A model generated the notes under the pieces. The model worked only from the letters and a program-made list of their open reading frames with translations, did not search any database and was not told the DNA's origin. Shown in pieces: positions 51,047 through 61,480 of a DNA stretch of 64,000 bases. Each line of letters opens with the position of its first letter. The stretch's first letter is position 1. This DNA comes from Typhlomys cinereus. Its lineage: Eukaryota; Chordata; Mammalia; Rodentia; Platacanthomyidae. A program made the position numbers and the translations under genes. Where the stretch lies: contig JALPQD010000044.1 in the NCBI GenBank assembly GCA_023101885.1, positions 1,054,001 to 1,118,000 on the forward strand, given 5' to 3'.

Positions 51047-51142
51047 GGGAGGGAAAGAAAGAATGACAGAAAGAAAGAAAAAAGAAAGAAAGGAGATTAG
51101 AGAAGGAGAGAAGAGGAAAGGAAAAGGAAAAGGAGAGGAAAC
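51047..51142. repeat. Continuation of the purine-rich microsatellite
   Basis: GGGAGGGAAAGAAAG-type purine sequence resumes immediately after the LTR, so the LTR split one purine tract. Confidence 0.9.
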
Positions 51143-51257
51143 AAAAATATATCTTAAATGTTGACATATTTTATAATATTTGAAGCAGTGTATACATAAG
51201 ATTGAACGTATGTATCAGAAAAATTGTTTATTTGGTCAAAAAAAAAAAAACTAGTAG

Positions 51258-51335
51258 TGCCTAAGTTTAGGGCTGAGTAATAGAGTGCTTGCACTTCATA
51301 TATAAATTCCTCTAGAAAAACAAACAAATAAAAGA
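51258..51335 (+). repeat. Possible ID-like SINE relic
   Basis: 'agggctgagtaatagagtgc' and 'ttgcacttcatatataaatt' resemble a decayed ID head, followed by an A-rich (CAAA)n-type tail. Sequence from 51336 to 51985 is otherwise unassigned. Confidence 0.4.
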
Positions 51336-51989
51336 GACAAAAATGAGTGCTTTGGACTTAATTGAATGGTGGACCAGAACACAAAAGATTGTGCTGTGTA
51401 TGTTCAAGTACATGGACTGTGAGGTGAAATCCAATGAAATAGTAACTTATAGGTAATTTACTTATTGTCTTTAAGAAAGGCAACTCTACCAAGTACCAAA
51501 CTGGTAATGAAGTATTGGTGCTCTGCAGAGAGAGCTAGTGAACCAAGGTACCCAGATTATCAATTATATTATATTTGAAAAAGTGAAGCTAAATAATCCA
51601 CAAATGTCAAAGGATCCTAGTATAAAACCCGGGATAATCACCTAAAGGTTGGGGTTCTGTTTTCAGGACTCATGGATTTAAGTTTAACTTAGAAAGGAAA
51701 GGTATTATCAACACATGTTGTAATATTGAGCCTATAATTTTAAAATGATTGCTTATTGTACAAACGTTTTCTTTCCTAAGCAGGGATTGTCCATTTAAGC
51801 TTGTCATAGATCATTAAGTGATACGCTAAATAAGAAGATAAATGTAATAAGACCTACAAAATAAAAGAAAGACTCAAAAGCAAGTATTTTAATATCTTTC
51901 TTATAATTAAATGAAAGCAATGAGACTAAAAATCAAAAGTCCAATTCTATCCAGATGGTTTTAATTTTACATTGTGTACATTGTAGGGT

Positions 51990-52110
51990 TTGTTTGTTTA
52001 ATGTTTCTGCTTTATTGAGAAAGGTCTCACAGTGTAATTCAGGCTGGCCTGGATCTTACTCTGCAGCCCTGGCCTTGATTCCCCATACTTCCATTATTTC
52101 CATAAATCAT
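51990..52110 (-). repeat. B1 SINE fragment
   Basis: 'gaaaggtctcacagtgtaat' and 'tcaggctggcctggatctta' are the complement of the B1 left part. Confidence 0.75.
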
Positions 52111-52169
52111 TAAGACCAATATCAAAAAATGCTTGTTAACTCTCATCTTTTGATGCATATTTTTAAATT

Positions 52170-52472
52170 TTTAAAGTTTACTTATTTTTATTCATTTATA
52201 TATTTTATATATATATAATATATATGGGTGGGTACGTGGCTATGTTTCAGAGGGCACTCTGTGTCCCCGTGGAGGGCCAAGGGTGACTTTGGGAATCATT
52301 CTGGATTGCTTCTACCCCTTTTTGCTTTGTTCTGAGATTTTCCAGGTTTCATCCACCTGAGCCAGGTCACTGACATTTCAGCCTGGCATTCTTATGTGGG
52401 GCCTGGAATCTGAACTCTGGATGTTTTGCTTGCAAAGCAGTATCCTGAACCCTAAGCCATCTCTTTAGTCCT
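52170..52472 (-). repeat. B4/B2-like SINE, old
   Basis: Plus-strand A/T-rich tail (52175-52225), then 'cagagggcactctgtgtccc', 'gtggggcctggaatctgaac' and 'cctaagccatctctttagtc' as the complement of the tRNA-like head. Confidence 0.65.
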
Positions 52473-52818
52473 GATAGGTATTTTAAATTAATAAATGTAA
52501 TAGCTCTTAAAAATACTTCAATAAAGAGTCTCACAAACTGTCTAGGCATATTATTTCATTTCATGCAAAAATTAGCCATTTGGAAAAAATGAGGTAAGAA
52601 TGCAATGTATAGAAATTAGCTCATTTGCAGAAGATGCAGCAAGACAAACAGAAACATGAATTTTAACTGTAAGTCAAATGATGCAGAATCTGAGTTCTAT
52701 GCTAATCTGCTTCCAAATTAATTTCCTCAATAATGTATAAACTCTCCAGATTACATTCATGTGTACTAGTGACTCATGAAGCTGACTCTTTAGTGAACAG
52801 TAAAAATTCAAATCCTTT

Positions 52819-53102
52819 GGGCTGGAGAGGTGGCTCAAGGGTTAAGCCTCTGCCTTGCAGGCGGATTGTCTTGAGTTCGGATCCTAGACCCCACATATAG
52901 ATGCCAGGCGGAAGCGGGGGAGGCCTGCATTTCTGGTCCTGGTAGGGCAGAGCCTGTGAATCCTGGGGCAGAGTAAACAAGGAGGAGGTAGAGGCGTCCA
53001 TGGTGGTTCCCAAATTCGTCTGTGGTTCTACACACACCCACACACACACACGCACACATACACGCACAAGCACACATGCACAATTGAATAAATAAAAAAA
53101 TA
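52819..53102 (+). repeat. Young B2-like SINE, copy 4
   Basis: The head 'gggctggagaggtggctcaa' (52818 onward) carries the A box, and 'cttgagttcggatcctagac' holds the B box. The CA-rich tail (53030-53080) ends in AATTGAATAAATAAA. Imperfect duplications: 'caaatccttt' (52809-52818) and 'caaacctttt' (53103-53112). Reverse-strand frames of 82 and 120 codons are artefacts. Confidence 0.92.
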
Positions 53103-53204
53103 CAAACCTTTTAATAAATATTGAAATAACTAACATTACCAGAAACTGTATTTTAATATTTTAACAGTCAAGTATCATTTGGTAAGAAATACTGTCTATA
53201 TTTT

Positions 53205-53575
53205 CACTTCATAGCTCATTGCTGTAACCAAAGGCACAAACAACTTCATAGAACAAGGATATGTATTGCAGCTCAGGAGACCAGGTCTAAGTCCATCATG
53301 ACAAGAGAGTCACAGCAGCAGGAGCAGGTAGGACCTGTCCACATCACACCCGCAGCAAGAGCAGAGAGCAAGGACCATTGCTTTCTTGTCCATCTTTACC
53401 TACCAGCCAAGGGAATATTGCCATACACTATGGGCTGGGTCTTCTCACATCAGTTATGTAATCAAGCCAGTTTGCTACAAGGATTCACAGAGACCTGCCT
53501 TAAGTGGGTAATTCCTCATAGGTGTGCCCAGAGGCCCACCTCCTGAGCATCAGGTGGACATTTGATACGCATAAT
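53205..53575 (-). mobile_element. ERVL/MaLR-like LTR, old
   Basis: 'tcattgctgtaaccaaaggc', 'gtattgcagctcaggagacc', 'catcatgacaagagagtcac', 'actatgggctgggtcttctc' and 'attcctcataggtgtgccca' follow the reversed order of the rodent LTRs at 63005 and 23055. Two plus-strand frames over it (70 and 82 codons) are not genes. Confidence 0.6.
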
Positions 53576-53949
53576 CACACGGATTCAAATTTCATATTTG
53601 CACAAAGCAAAGCATTTGGTGATATTCATATTATGGTTGAAAATGAGTGCAACTATGAGAAGACTGAGAAGTCTCCAATGCTGTGGTCACTGAGTGAACA
53701 GTCATTGCTGGAGAGGGAATCTATTTGTTGTTAGATGAGAAATGTCTGTACAATAGACATTTTCTGTACTCATTATCAGAGATGGGGACCATTATTAAAG
53801 AAAAATTGAGAAATGGATTACAAATGTATTTTATATTGCAAATATAAATGGAAACATTTGTTGAAGAAACACAAGGGTATTATTAATAAGCACATACAAT
53901 GAGAACCATGATTGTGATTTGAAAAATGCATTCCTTTGAAATGTCTTTG

Positions 53950-54070
53950 AATAAAGATTTTGGTTGTGAGTATTAGCACAGGCCTGGAATCCCAGTATTC
54001 TTCAAGTTAAGACTGGAGGATTGTAGTCTGGAGCATGCACTGATAACCCATATCGATACCCAAAAAGGGT
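53950..54070 (+). repeat. B1-like SINE relic
   Basis: 'gttgtgagtattagcacagg' followed by 'cctggaatcccagtattctt' and 'agttaagactggaggattgt' follow B1 (CCTTTAATCCCAGCACT...GGCAGAGGCAGG). Confidence 0.6.
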
Positions 54071-54392
54071 TTTTTATATTTTTCTAATACTTAATATGCA
54101 ACCATTATGCCTCCATATTAAAAACTCTTCAGATAAACATCTCTCACCCTCAAATCTCAGTGAATCTATCATTAGTAGTTTATCTTCAGCCTATTCTTCA
54201 AAGCTAGGTACCAAAAATTTTTCTTTTATTATACACATTCATCCTGAATAGTCGTAACAACTCCATTTTACTTGCAAACTTTTCTCTCCCACCCACTACT
54301 CCTAGATCATTTCAGTCTTGTATATTCTTGCAGCAAATGAATGTTGCAGAGGTTTCCTTGAAATGTCTTATTCAACCTTTCACATAAAAATG

Positions 54393-54545
54393 TTAGTGGG
54401 GCTCAGCAGTATAAAGTGTATGCTTGCAAACCTGAGTTCAAGTCCTCAAAACCCACAAAGTAGAAGGAAAGAATTCATTTCTGAAGTTGTTCTTTGATTT
54501 CCAACACTCATGCCATGGGAATCTCCCCCCCCCCATGGTCTCTGC
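54393..54545 (+). repeat. B2/B3-like SINE, truncated
   Basis: 'tggggctcagcagtataaag', 'gcaaacctgagttcaagtcc' (B box) and 'tgttctttgatttccaacac' follow a rodent tRNA-derived SINE. A C-run lies at 54525-54534. Confidence 0.65.
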
Positions 54546-54586
54546 TCTCCTTTAGAAAGTTCAGCAGTGAACTTTACTTCATTCTC

Positions 54587-55275
54587 TGCTTTGTCCCAGA
54601 GTAACTATAGAATTACTATGAGAACCAGAACAGTTTATATTAGGCAGTTTTAGAATAGGAATTTTAGCTAGAATAACTTTTTTCTAGGCAGTCTAGAACA
54701 AAAGTTAGGCTGGGAAATTCCTGGAAGGTTACCCTACACTGCTGGGATTGTCCTAAGGAACACACAGGAATAGACTCCAGTCCCCCACAGAGATAGGATC
54801 ACCAACCTCCCCCAACCCTCTGGTTTCTGAAAGGATATGGAGATGAGCCCCTCCAATGCAGAAAAGATATGGAAATGAGCCCTCAAATACCGATAAATTA
54901 ACTTCCTCAAAAGAAACAGCTGACCCAGAAGTTGAACCCCAATATAAACAGACCAATCAGCCATACATAAGACCAAAAGCTCCAGTCAGATTTGAAGAAA
55001 CTAAAACTAACCAATAAGGAAAAGCAACTTTTCCAGGGCCTGCCTAGCTTATAAATACCCCTGGTCCTGCCGGCCATCAGATATCTGTCTCCCTTCCTCT
55101 TTGAGGACTTTGTGTCCTTGAATTCTTTTCTTTTACTTACCTTATAAATCTTGCCTCAACCCTTTCTATGTGTCCCTCTTCGACCTAGGGAATACAAAAG
55201 CCTGGGAAAAAACCTGTATAGACCATGCATGAGCTGTTTCTCTCCAGAGCCTGGGGGACTTGAGGGTTTTCTACA
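54587..55275 (+). mobile_element. Retroviral solo LTR (ERV, probably class I) with promoter boxes and 5-bp duplication
   Basis: Terminal TG and CA fit an LTR of 689 bp, 'tgctttgtcccagagtaact' to 'gggttttctaca', flanked on both sides by 'ttctc' (54582-54586 and 55276-55280). Inside lie two CCAAT boxes (in 'gaccaatcag' 54951-54960 and 'aaccaataagg' 55009-55019) and a TATA box ('ttataaata' 55049-55057). A weak ATAAAT polyadenylation-like signal is at 55144-55149. U3 also has a near-direct repeat of 'gatatggaratgagccc' (54834-54850 and 54866-54882), as is common in gammaretroviral enhancers. No primer-binding site or gag sequence follows, so it is a solo LTR. The termini are inferred from the duplication, not from a database match. 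A 137-codon plus frame (55151-55564) begins in U5 and reads on past the LTR. It has no viral or cellular motif. Confidence 0.7.
54951..55149 (+). promoter_or_regulatory. CCAAT and TATA boxes and possible poly(A) signal of the solo LTR
   Basis: CCAAT at 54953-54957 and 55011-55015, TATA box at 55049-55057, polyadenylation-like ATAAAT at 55144-55149. The spacing (CCAAT about 35 and 95 bp before the TATA box; signal about 90 bp after) fits a retroviral promoter. Activity is unknown. Confidence 0.55.
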
Positions 55276-55280
55276 TTCTC

Positions 55281-56110
55281 ATGCTGTTCACGAACCCATT
55301 TCTGCAAAACACCTACGACAAATACTTAGTAAAAGTACCTCCTTTAATGTCTACAATCAGTATATGTTAGCACTGTTTATAAGCAAAGCTGATGGAGAGA
55401 AAATAAGTGATTGGGCAATACAGCTAATGATTGGTACGACTGGACACCTTTATTGCAACAGTCCTGCTTCCAAGTTCTCTGTAGCTATTTTCAGCTTTGT
55501 CCTCCACACCCAGACAATTACATTCAAACTCATCCTATTACAAAGAAAGCCCTTGAAAGTCTAGATCAAGGCTAGCTGTCTGCAGTGATTTCCCTCCACT
55601 TCCCATCCCTTGCACTCATGTCAAACTCAACAGATAAACTGGAACACGTTCCATCTTTTCTGAGCACCAACATTTAGAAAAATGTGTGTCCTAATCACCC
55701 CCCACATCCTTCTTATCAAGATTGACATATTCATTCCTCAGATATTTCTCCCTAATCCCTCAGGACTCTGAAGACTAATTTATCCATTCTTCAGATTCCT
55801 CTAGCACATTCCTTTTCATAAGGTAACATTTGGATTGTTGAGTAAGCTTCTTTTCTTAACAAATGCTGATCTCAAGCACAGAGCTGATCCTTTTCACCAA
55901 TGAGTTATTTTCTCCCTCAAGAAGAACTGCTCATCCACCATGTGATTGTGCTCAACTTAGTGTTGCCTGTGGAAGAGATGCTCAACAGTCAGGGAATGAG
56001 GACAATTAATCAAGCAGCTTCCACCAGTCAGGCTTCAAGGTCAAGCAGCTTTATAAAATAATAAACAAACACACAAAAAACATGGTGGTCCTGAAAGTTC
56101 ACTAATGACA
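55281..56110. other. Unassigned sequence
   Basis: No gene recognised. Confidence 0.4.
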
Positions 56111-56114
56111 GTGA

Positions 56115-56410
56115 CATGTGAAAAATAAAGATGCTAATGGGGGAAGGAGGGAAGATGCTTTCCTCTATGATATACTTACTGATGATGTACATGATTAATG
56201 CTTTCAGCAAGTGCTCAGGCACATACCCTTAAAAACACATGAAAATAGGAAGGAGATTGATAGGGAAGAAGGGTAATAAAGCAGGGGGTATGGGAATGGG
56301 GATTAAGATGTGAAAATATCATAAAAAATGATATTTTCTTCAATTTCATAATCCTTTATGAAACTTTCAAAGAATAAAAAAAGATTTAGATCTAAAAAAA
56401 TGGCAGATTT
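56115..56410 (+). mobile_element. LINE-1 3' tail
   Basis: 'gcaagtgctcaggcacatac', 'ggaaggagattgatagggaa', 'ttatgaaactttcaaagaat' and an A-rich tail (56378-56400) match the layout of the copy at 63430-63665, and the ATGAAACTTTNAA...AATAAAAA end of rodent L1. No ORF2 sequence. Confidence 0.7.
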
Positions 56411-56419
56411 AAAAATCAT

Positions 56420-56896
56420 TTGAGACAAATTATTTCCTGGAAAGTTATGTCATGTCTGAAAAATGAAGTAGTAAAACACAGGTCAAATGCCATACAATGT
56501 TTTTTAATACAGGCACAAGATTTTCTTCTCTGGCTTTGCTTGGAACTCTTGGCTTGGGTTTTGAGCCAGGGAGCTGCTATGGTGAAGCTGCACTTACCTA
56601 ATGCATTTGGTTTCACCAATGAAGGCTATTGTGATCTGGACTTGGCTGTCACCTTGCCACATAGTGAAAGAACAGGGCAAACGAAACTTCCCAAATGTCT
56701 TTTTTATCATCCAACAGTACGAGAACATCATTGGCACCTTTCCCTTGTGACTAGGTTACACTGGTTGTTCTTGAAAGACTTTGGGCCAAATTCCCACTGT
56801 AATGAGATATCATTGGGCCATTGGGCCAGCTTGTCTGAGTTAGCACAAGAATGGGGAGTTTGTTTCATTTCATCGAAGTTTTTGCACAACTTTTAG
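56420..56896 (+). other. Unrecognised 158-codon open frame, possible retrocopy remnant
   Basis: This is the longest non-repetitive open frame in the window. I do not recognise it. The middle has PNAFGFTNEGYCDLDLAVTL, which is faintly reminiscent of the G[SG]..FG...DLD motif of non-canonical poly(A)/U-polymerases, but no other hallmark of that family follows, so I do not name it. It starts directly after the A-rich end of an L1 3' tail. About 45 bases past the stop there is an AATAAA (56941-56946), so the segment could be a decayed processed pseudogene in which this frame is intact by chance. The alternative +1 frame is also fairly open at the 3' end. No signal peptide or membrane span is evident beyond one moderately hydrophobic stretch (residues 35-53). 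No promoter is visible. Confidence 0.3.
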
Positions 56897-57220
56897 TAAG
56901 ATTAAAAATGTAGATATTTTTCTGAGGGGCAAAAAGAAGGAATAAAATTATGCTTTCAAAAACTAGTTTCTTTCAGTTATTGATTTTAGAATTTTATGCT
57001 TGTTTATTGTTCTTTATCTATTGTAGGCTTTGCATATGACTCTTTTCAGGTTATGACCTCAATTTTGCTTAATAGTGTCCTTTGTCAAGCAGAAATTTGA
57101 AATATATAATTTTTCCTCAGAATTGTTACCTTTTAAAATGTACTTAAGAAATGGCTCATGAGAAGCCCAAAATATTTTCTCAGACATTGGAATATTTTTA
57201 CACTTAAAATGTCTTTTGTT

Positions 57221-57475
57221 GGAGCTGGAGAGGTTAGGCCTCTGCCTTGCAGGCGGAAGGTCCTGAGTTCGAATCCTAGACCCCACGTATAGACGCCTGC
57301 GTTTCTGGTCCTGGTAGGGCGGAGCCTGTGAATCCCGGGGCAGAATAAACGAGGAGGTGGAAGCGTCCATGGTGGTTCCCGAATTTGTCCGTGGTTCTAC
57401 ACACACACACATACACACATGCACACACATGTACACACACACAATTGAATAAATAAATAAAATATTTTTTAAAAA
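57221..57475 (+). repeat. Young B2-like SINE, copy 5, with two internal deletions
   Basis: Exact 10-bp target-site duplications 'gtcttttgtt' at 57211-57220 and 57476-57485. It has lost about 11 bases of the A-box region just after 'ggagctggagagg', and about 18 bases between two GCC triplets at about 57295 (the GC-rich 'gggcggaagcggggcggc' of other copies). The B box 'gagttcgaatcct' is perfect. Because the A box is gone, this copy is unlikely to be transcribed by pol III. Confidence 0.94.
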
Positions 57476-57534
57476 GTCTTTTGTTATACTATCAAACACA
57501 ATCTACAAAAAAGTCTTTTGTGATATGTGAATAT

Positions 57535-57590
57535 ATGCATGTGTGTTCACATGTATGTGACTACATGCAGATGAGTGTGCAAATGAGTAT

Positions 57591-57646
<56 letters not shown>

Positions 57647-57900
57647 GTTCAACGTTATCATCAGGTGCCTTCTTTGATCACTCCCTACTTTTATTAAGGC
57701 AGGGTCTCTTGCTTGAACCTAGAGCTAGCCAATAGGCTAGAACAGCTAGCCAGATAACTGGGAAATGAATAAGCTATCTTAGCCTACTGATTATGGGTGT
57801 CTGCAATGCCTGCCAGACTTTTCTGTGGGCTCTGGGAATCCAAATTCCGGTCCTAATGTATGCCTGAATGCCAAATACTTATTGAGTCATTTCCCTGGAT
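57535..57900 (-). repeat. B4-like SINE with (GT)n tail
   Basis: Plus-strand TG-rich tail with (GT)n at 57594-57642, then 'aggtgccttctttgatcact', 'aaggcagggtctcttgcttg', 'gggaatccaaattccggtcc' and 'ttattgagtcatttccctgg'. Complement of B4 in full order, with extra sequence inside (about 57740-57800). Confidence 0.8.
57594..57642. repeat. (GT)n microsatellite
   Basis: About 48 bases of GT in the tail of the B4 element. Confidence 0.96.
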
Positions 57901-58119
57901 CACACTCTCAACTTCCTAACAACTTGACATTAATCATTCATATTAATGTAAAGATTTCTGTCTTGTCCTAATGCCAGAAAGCCTACTTTCCCAGAACAGT
58001 TTGCTGAAGAGTTAGTTCATCTTGTCCTTCACAGTTTGTTTGGTCAACATTGACATGTCAACTTGTGCTAAACTTTTTGAATTGGAGTATTATCCTTTCT
58101 TTAAAATATGACATTGCTG

Positions 58120-58414
58120 GGGCTGGAGAGGTGGCTCAGGAGTTAAGCCTCTGCCTTGTAGGCAGAAGGTCCTGAGTTTGGATCCTAGACCCCACGTATA
58201 GACGCCGGGCGGAAGCGGGGGGGGGGGGGGGGGCGGCCTGCGTTTCTGGTCCTGGTAAGGCAGAGCCTGTGAATCCCGGGCAGAGTAAACAAGGAGGAGG
58301 TGGAGGTGTCCATGGTGGTTCCCGAATTCGCCCGTGGTTCTATCTATACACATACGTGCGCGTGCACACACACACACATATGCACAATTGAATAAATAGT
58401 AATAAAAAATTAAA
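58120..58414 (+). repeat. Young B2-like SINE, copy 6, with G-tract and exact 17-bp duplication
   Basis: Exact target-site duplications 'aaaatatgacattgctg' at 58103-58119 and 58415-58431. The head 'gggctggagaggtggctcag' and B box region 'gtcctgagtttggatcctag' are intact. A run of about 17 G residues (58216-58232) has grown at the GC-rich spot where other copies carry 'gcggggcgg'. The 132-codon minus frame across it is an artefact. Confidence 0.97.
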
Positions 58415-58639
58415 AAAATATGACATTGCTGTGTTATTTGGAATTCACACCCATTTGCTACCCAACACAGCAATGCCTCTTTGTACATTCATACAGTTGC
58501 ACTGGCATTTACAAATTATCTGTGGAGTATGACATAATGTATCATGGAGGACTTTCAGATGATCATTAATTGGTCTTGCAATTAAACAGGATGGGTTTCT
58601 GATTCATAATCTTTCTTCTACCCCTTCAGTGAAGTAGAC

Positions 58640-58795
58640 TGGAATAACAGGTGTAATGATGTACAGTACATGTTTTTAAACCCAGAAAAGAGGAGGTAGA
58701 AACAGGAAGACCAAGAGTTCAAGATCATCCTCCATCCACTATACAGCAAAATAAAGGTTTAGGCTGCATGAGACCTTATCTCAAAAAAGAAAAAC
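58640..58795 (+). repeat. B1 SINE, diverged
   Basis: 'taaacccagaaaagaggagg', 'ggaagaccaagagttcaaga' and 'atgagaccttatctcaaaaa' follow B1 in plus orientation with an A-rich end. Confidence 0.75.
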
Positions 58796-60304
58796 AACAA
58801 GATGAATAAAGACACGAATAATATAAATCAGACTCAGATGATAAGTATAAAAGGTATTCTTTCCAAAACCAACTTTTACTGCCTCAAGTTCTCTAGACCA
58901 TATGCTGTCTCTTCACTTCTGATCTTATGAGCAATTCACTAGCATTTTTGTGATATACTATTAAATTTTATTGGTTTTTAACTTGATGGAGATGAATAGT
59001 GATGGCTTAGAATTGCAAGCACCTATCGAGTTCCAAGAATGACTTGAAGTCTTCGTGTACCTCTAGTTTTAAACATATAAACTCCATAAGGTCCTCTTCC
59101 CTATTTTCCTGATAAACAAACAAGCTGAAAGAAGTGGATTGCTTTACAAAAGCAAGGTAAGAGTGGGCACTTGAGTGTGTTCTATCGTGGAGGTTACATT
59201 CTTTAATCTCAAGTACCACAGTGCCATAAACAGTCTACTGCTTTTCAAGGTCTTAGTCACTTTCTCATGGTAAAACCTAGGATACTTATTACATTTAGCT
59301 TATCACTTAACCCTTGCCTCTCTGTTGAATAGGGATTGCTTTTGTGGAAACACAAATATGGGACTCCCAAATCATTACCCAGAATGTTTCTATGTCTGTA
59401 CACTAGAATTTTAATTAGTATACATTCCCAGCCAAAGAACTTAGTCTAATCACTAGTCCTTGTGCCTCCCTATCCTTTTCAGTGGACTCCAGTTGTTTTG
59501 TGCATCCGAATTGACAGCAATTACATAAAACAGCTAGAAGATGATTAGCTTGGAAAGCTGAATGTTGTCAAGTTAATTACCAGTGGTACACACTGACTTT
59601 GATTCATGAATATGGCTTTTAGCAGGGCTCTTAAAGTGAGATGCTAATCAGTCAACACTAATTTTTCACAGTTTAATGGAAATGTCACAGAGAGAGGTAC
59701 AGGGAAAACCCAAGCAAGAAGGACCCTGGTGTGCACTGAAAGCACTGAAATATTACCCAACATCCAAGCAACATTCGTTCTGAAGAACTGTCCTGCAGGC
59801 TACTTGACAAGAAATGAGCACTCTTTTCTTTAACTCTAGAGCTGCCATCAAAGCACCCATCAGTGTTCTTAGGAAAAACGGCGATCAATAGGTAGACTGT
59901 ATATTCCCTTTTAAGTACATGCTACCCAGACTACGCTAAGCTACCCAGATGGCATTAAGTGGAACTGCCTTTTTAATGTGGAATGCTTAAGATTTATTGT
60001 GTAGTTTTTATCAAATTGGAGATATTCTATCCTCTTTTCAGAGATCCCTGTTGAATAAAGGGTCACAGTAAACACAAGTCCTTAGTGCTGCTTTTGAAGT
60101 CCTTCAACCCGCCTCACACTGTGAAAGTCTCTTAGATGTCTCACATAAAAAACATCTCTCTACCTGAACATGTTGGAAACAGATGCATCACAGGAAATTT
60201 AAGTCAGAAACACTGCTGTCAGATTTTGATACTACATATACTTCAAATACTGAAATAAAATTTTCAGACTTTTATAGCATATAACTAAACCAGGTTTGAA
60301 TGTA
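58796..60304. other. Unique sequence, no gene seen; possible conserved element
   Basis: No repeat or exon recognised. The 59480-59900 stretch is unique and rich in TAAT/ATTA motifs and is discussed in the findings. Confidence 0.4.
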
Positions 60305-60500
60305 TTATGCCGTGTATGTGTGTGTGTGTGTGCGTGTGTGACAGAGGTCACAGAAAAACACCAGGTGTCCTGCTCTATCAGTTTCTGCTTTATTCCCTTG
60401 AGATAAGGTCTCTCTCACTGAAACTGAAGCTCCCAGTTTTCAGATTAGGGAGATCCTCCATTGTCCCCTCCTCATAGTGCTGGGGTTATGAGAAAACACT
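60305..60500 (-). repeat. B4-like SINE fragment
   Basis: TG-rich tail (60312-60340), 'caccaggtgtcctgctctat', 'gagataaggtctctctcact' and 'tcatagtgctggggttatga' in complement order. The tRNA-like head is missing. Confidence 0.7.
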
Positions 60501-61277
60501 ACTGTAAAGAATACAAGGGGCCTTATTTGGTTTCATCAACTTCTGGTTACCAGGTAACATTGTATCCAATGACATTATATGTAATATTTCAAAGCCTTCA
60601 AATCAAATGTGACATGAAAAAAACAATTATGACTAAAACCATCTATTTGTGGTATTTGTAAAAATCCTCCCCTGGCCTACAATCTCTCTGTCTCCACTTG
60701 CAGGTCAATTTCATATCCAAGAACTGTGTCTTCTATAAACCTCTTAATCTTGACGTCAATATCCTGAGCATGGAGAAGACATAAGTATATCTGTCATTAG
60801 CTTGTGGTCACACAGTGGCACTCTGATATTAAAGAAGAGTACTCAAGAATGCTGTTGGACCAGGGACTCTGACACTAGAAAGATTTGACAAAATTAACTC
60901 TTGTCAGATGATCTAAATATCTAAACAAACAAACAAACAAAAAACCCATAGAGGAAATCATTCACACTTGACTGCTTTTTGTTGCCTTTTTCCCAGTACA
61001 GACACTAATAGGATTTCTAAGAAAATGTTGGTTCAGTCTCACTAAAGATCAAAACAGTCAGGGGTTTGGAGGGGCTTTCTCTGCTGCAGAGAGAAGTGCA
61101 ACATTGCAGTGGGGATTCTCCCCAACCTGGTCTGCACTGTCATGGGTTATAATACTGTGGCCACAGCACCTTCACCTTTAGAAAGGGGTGTTCTCTTGCT
61201 GCCGTGCCTTTCCATTTATCCCTGGAATTGGTGCCATTTCTCATGTTGTTTCAGATACGAAATTAACATAAACATTT
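60501..61277. other. Unassigned sequence
   Basis: Contains a short (CAAA)n tract at 60922-60942. No gene recognised. Confidence 0.4.
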
Positions 61278-61480
61278 TTCTAAAGATATATTTTATTTAT
61301 TTATTTACCAGAGTGACAGAGAGAGGAGGAGAGCATGCACATGCCCCATGAGTAGAGGTCAAAGAACAGCTTTCAGAAGTCAGTCCTTTCATTCCACGAT
61401 GTGGTCTTCTGGGAATTGAACTCAGGCCACTAGGTTTAAGACCAGGTGCCATATGTACTGTGCTACCTCACCAGTTCCTA
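61278..61480 (-). repeat. B2-like SINE, old
   Basis: Tail 'aaagatatattttatttatt' first, then 'gtagaggtcaaagaacagct', 'ctgggaattgaactcaggcc' (complement of the B box) and 'tgtgctacctcaccagttcc' (complement of the head). Same type as 27062-27247. Confidence 0.75.

Noticed and set aside
55151..55564. 137-codon plus frame beginning in the U5 part of the LTR
   Set aside because: No retroviral or cellular motif; it crosses the LTR boundary into unrelated flank.
56420..56896. Assigning the open frame to the non-canonical poly(A) polymerase/uridylyltransferase family
   Set aside because: Only a loose FG...DLD resemblance; the glycine-serine helix, the third aspartate region and the PAP-associated domain are not visible.
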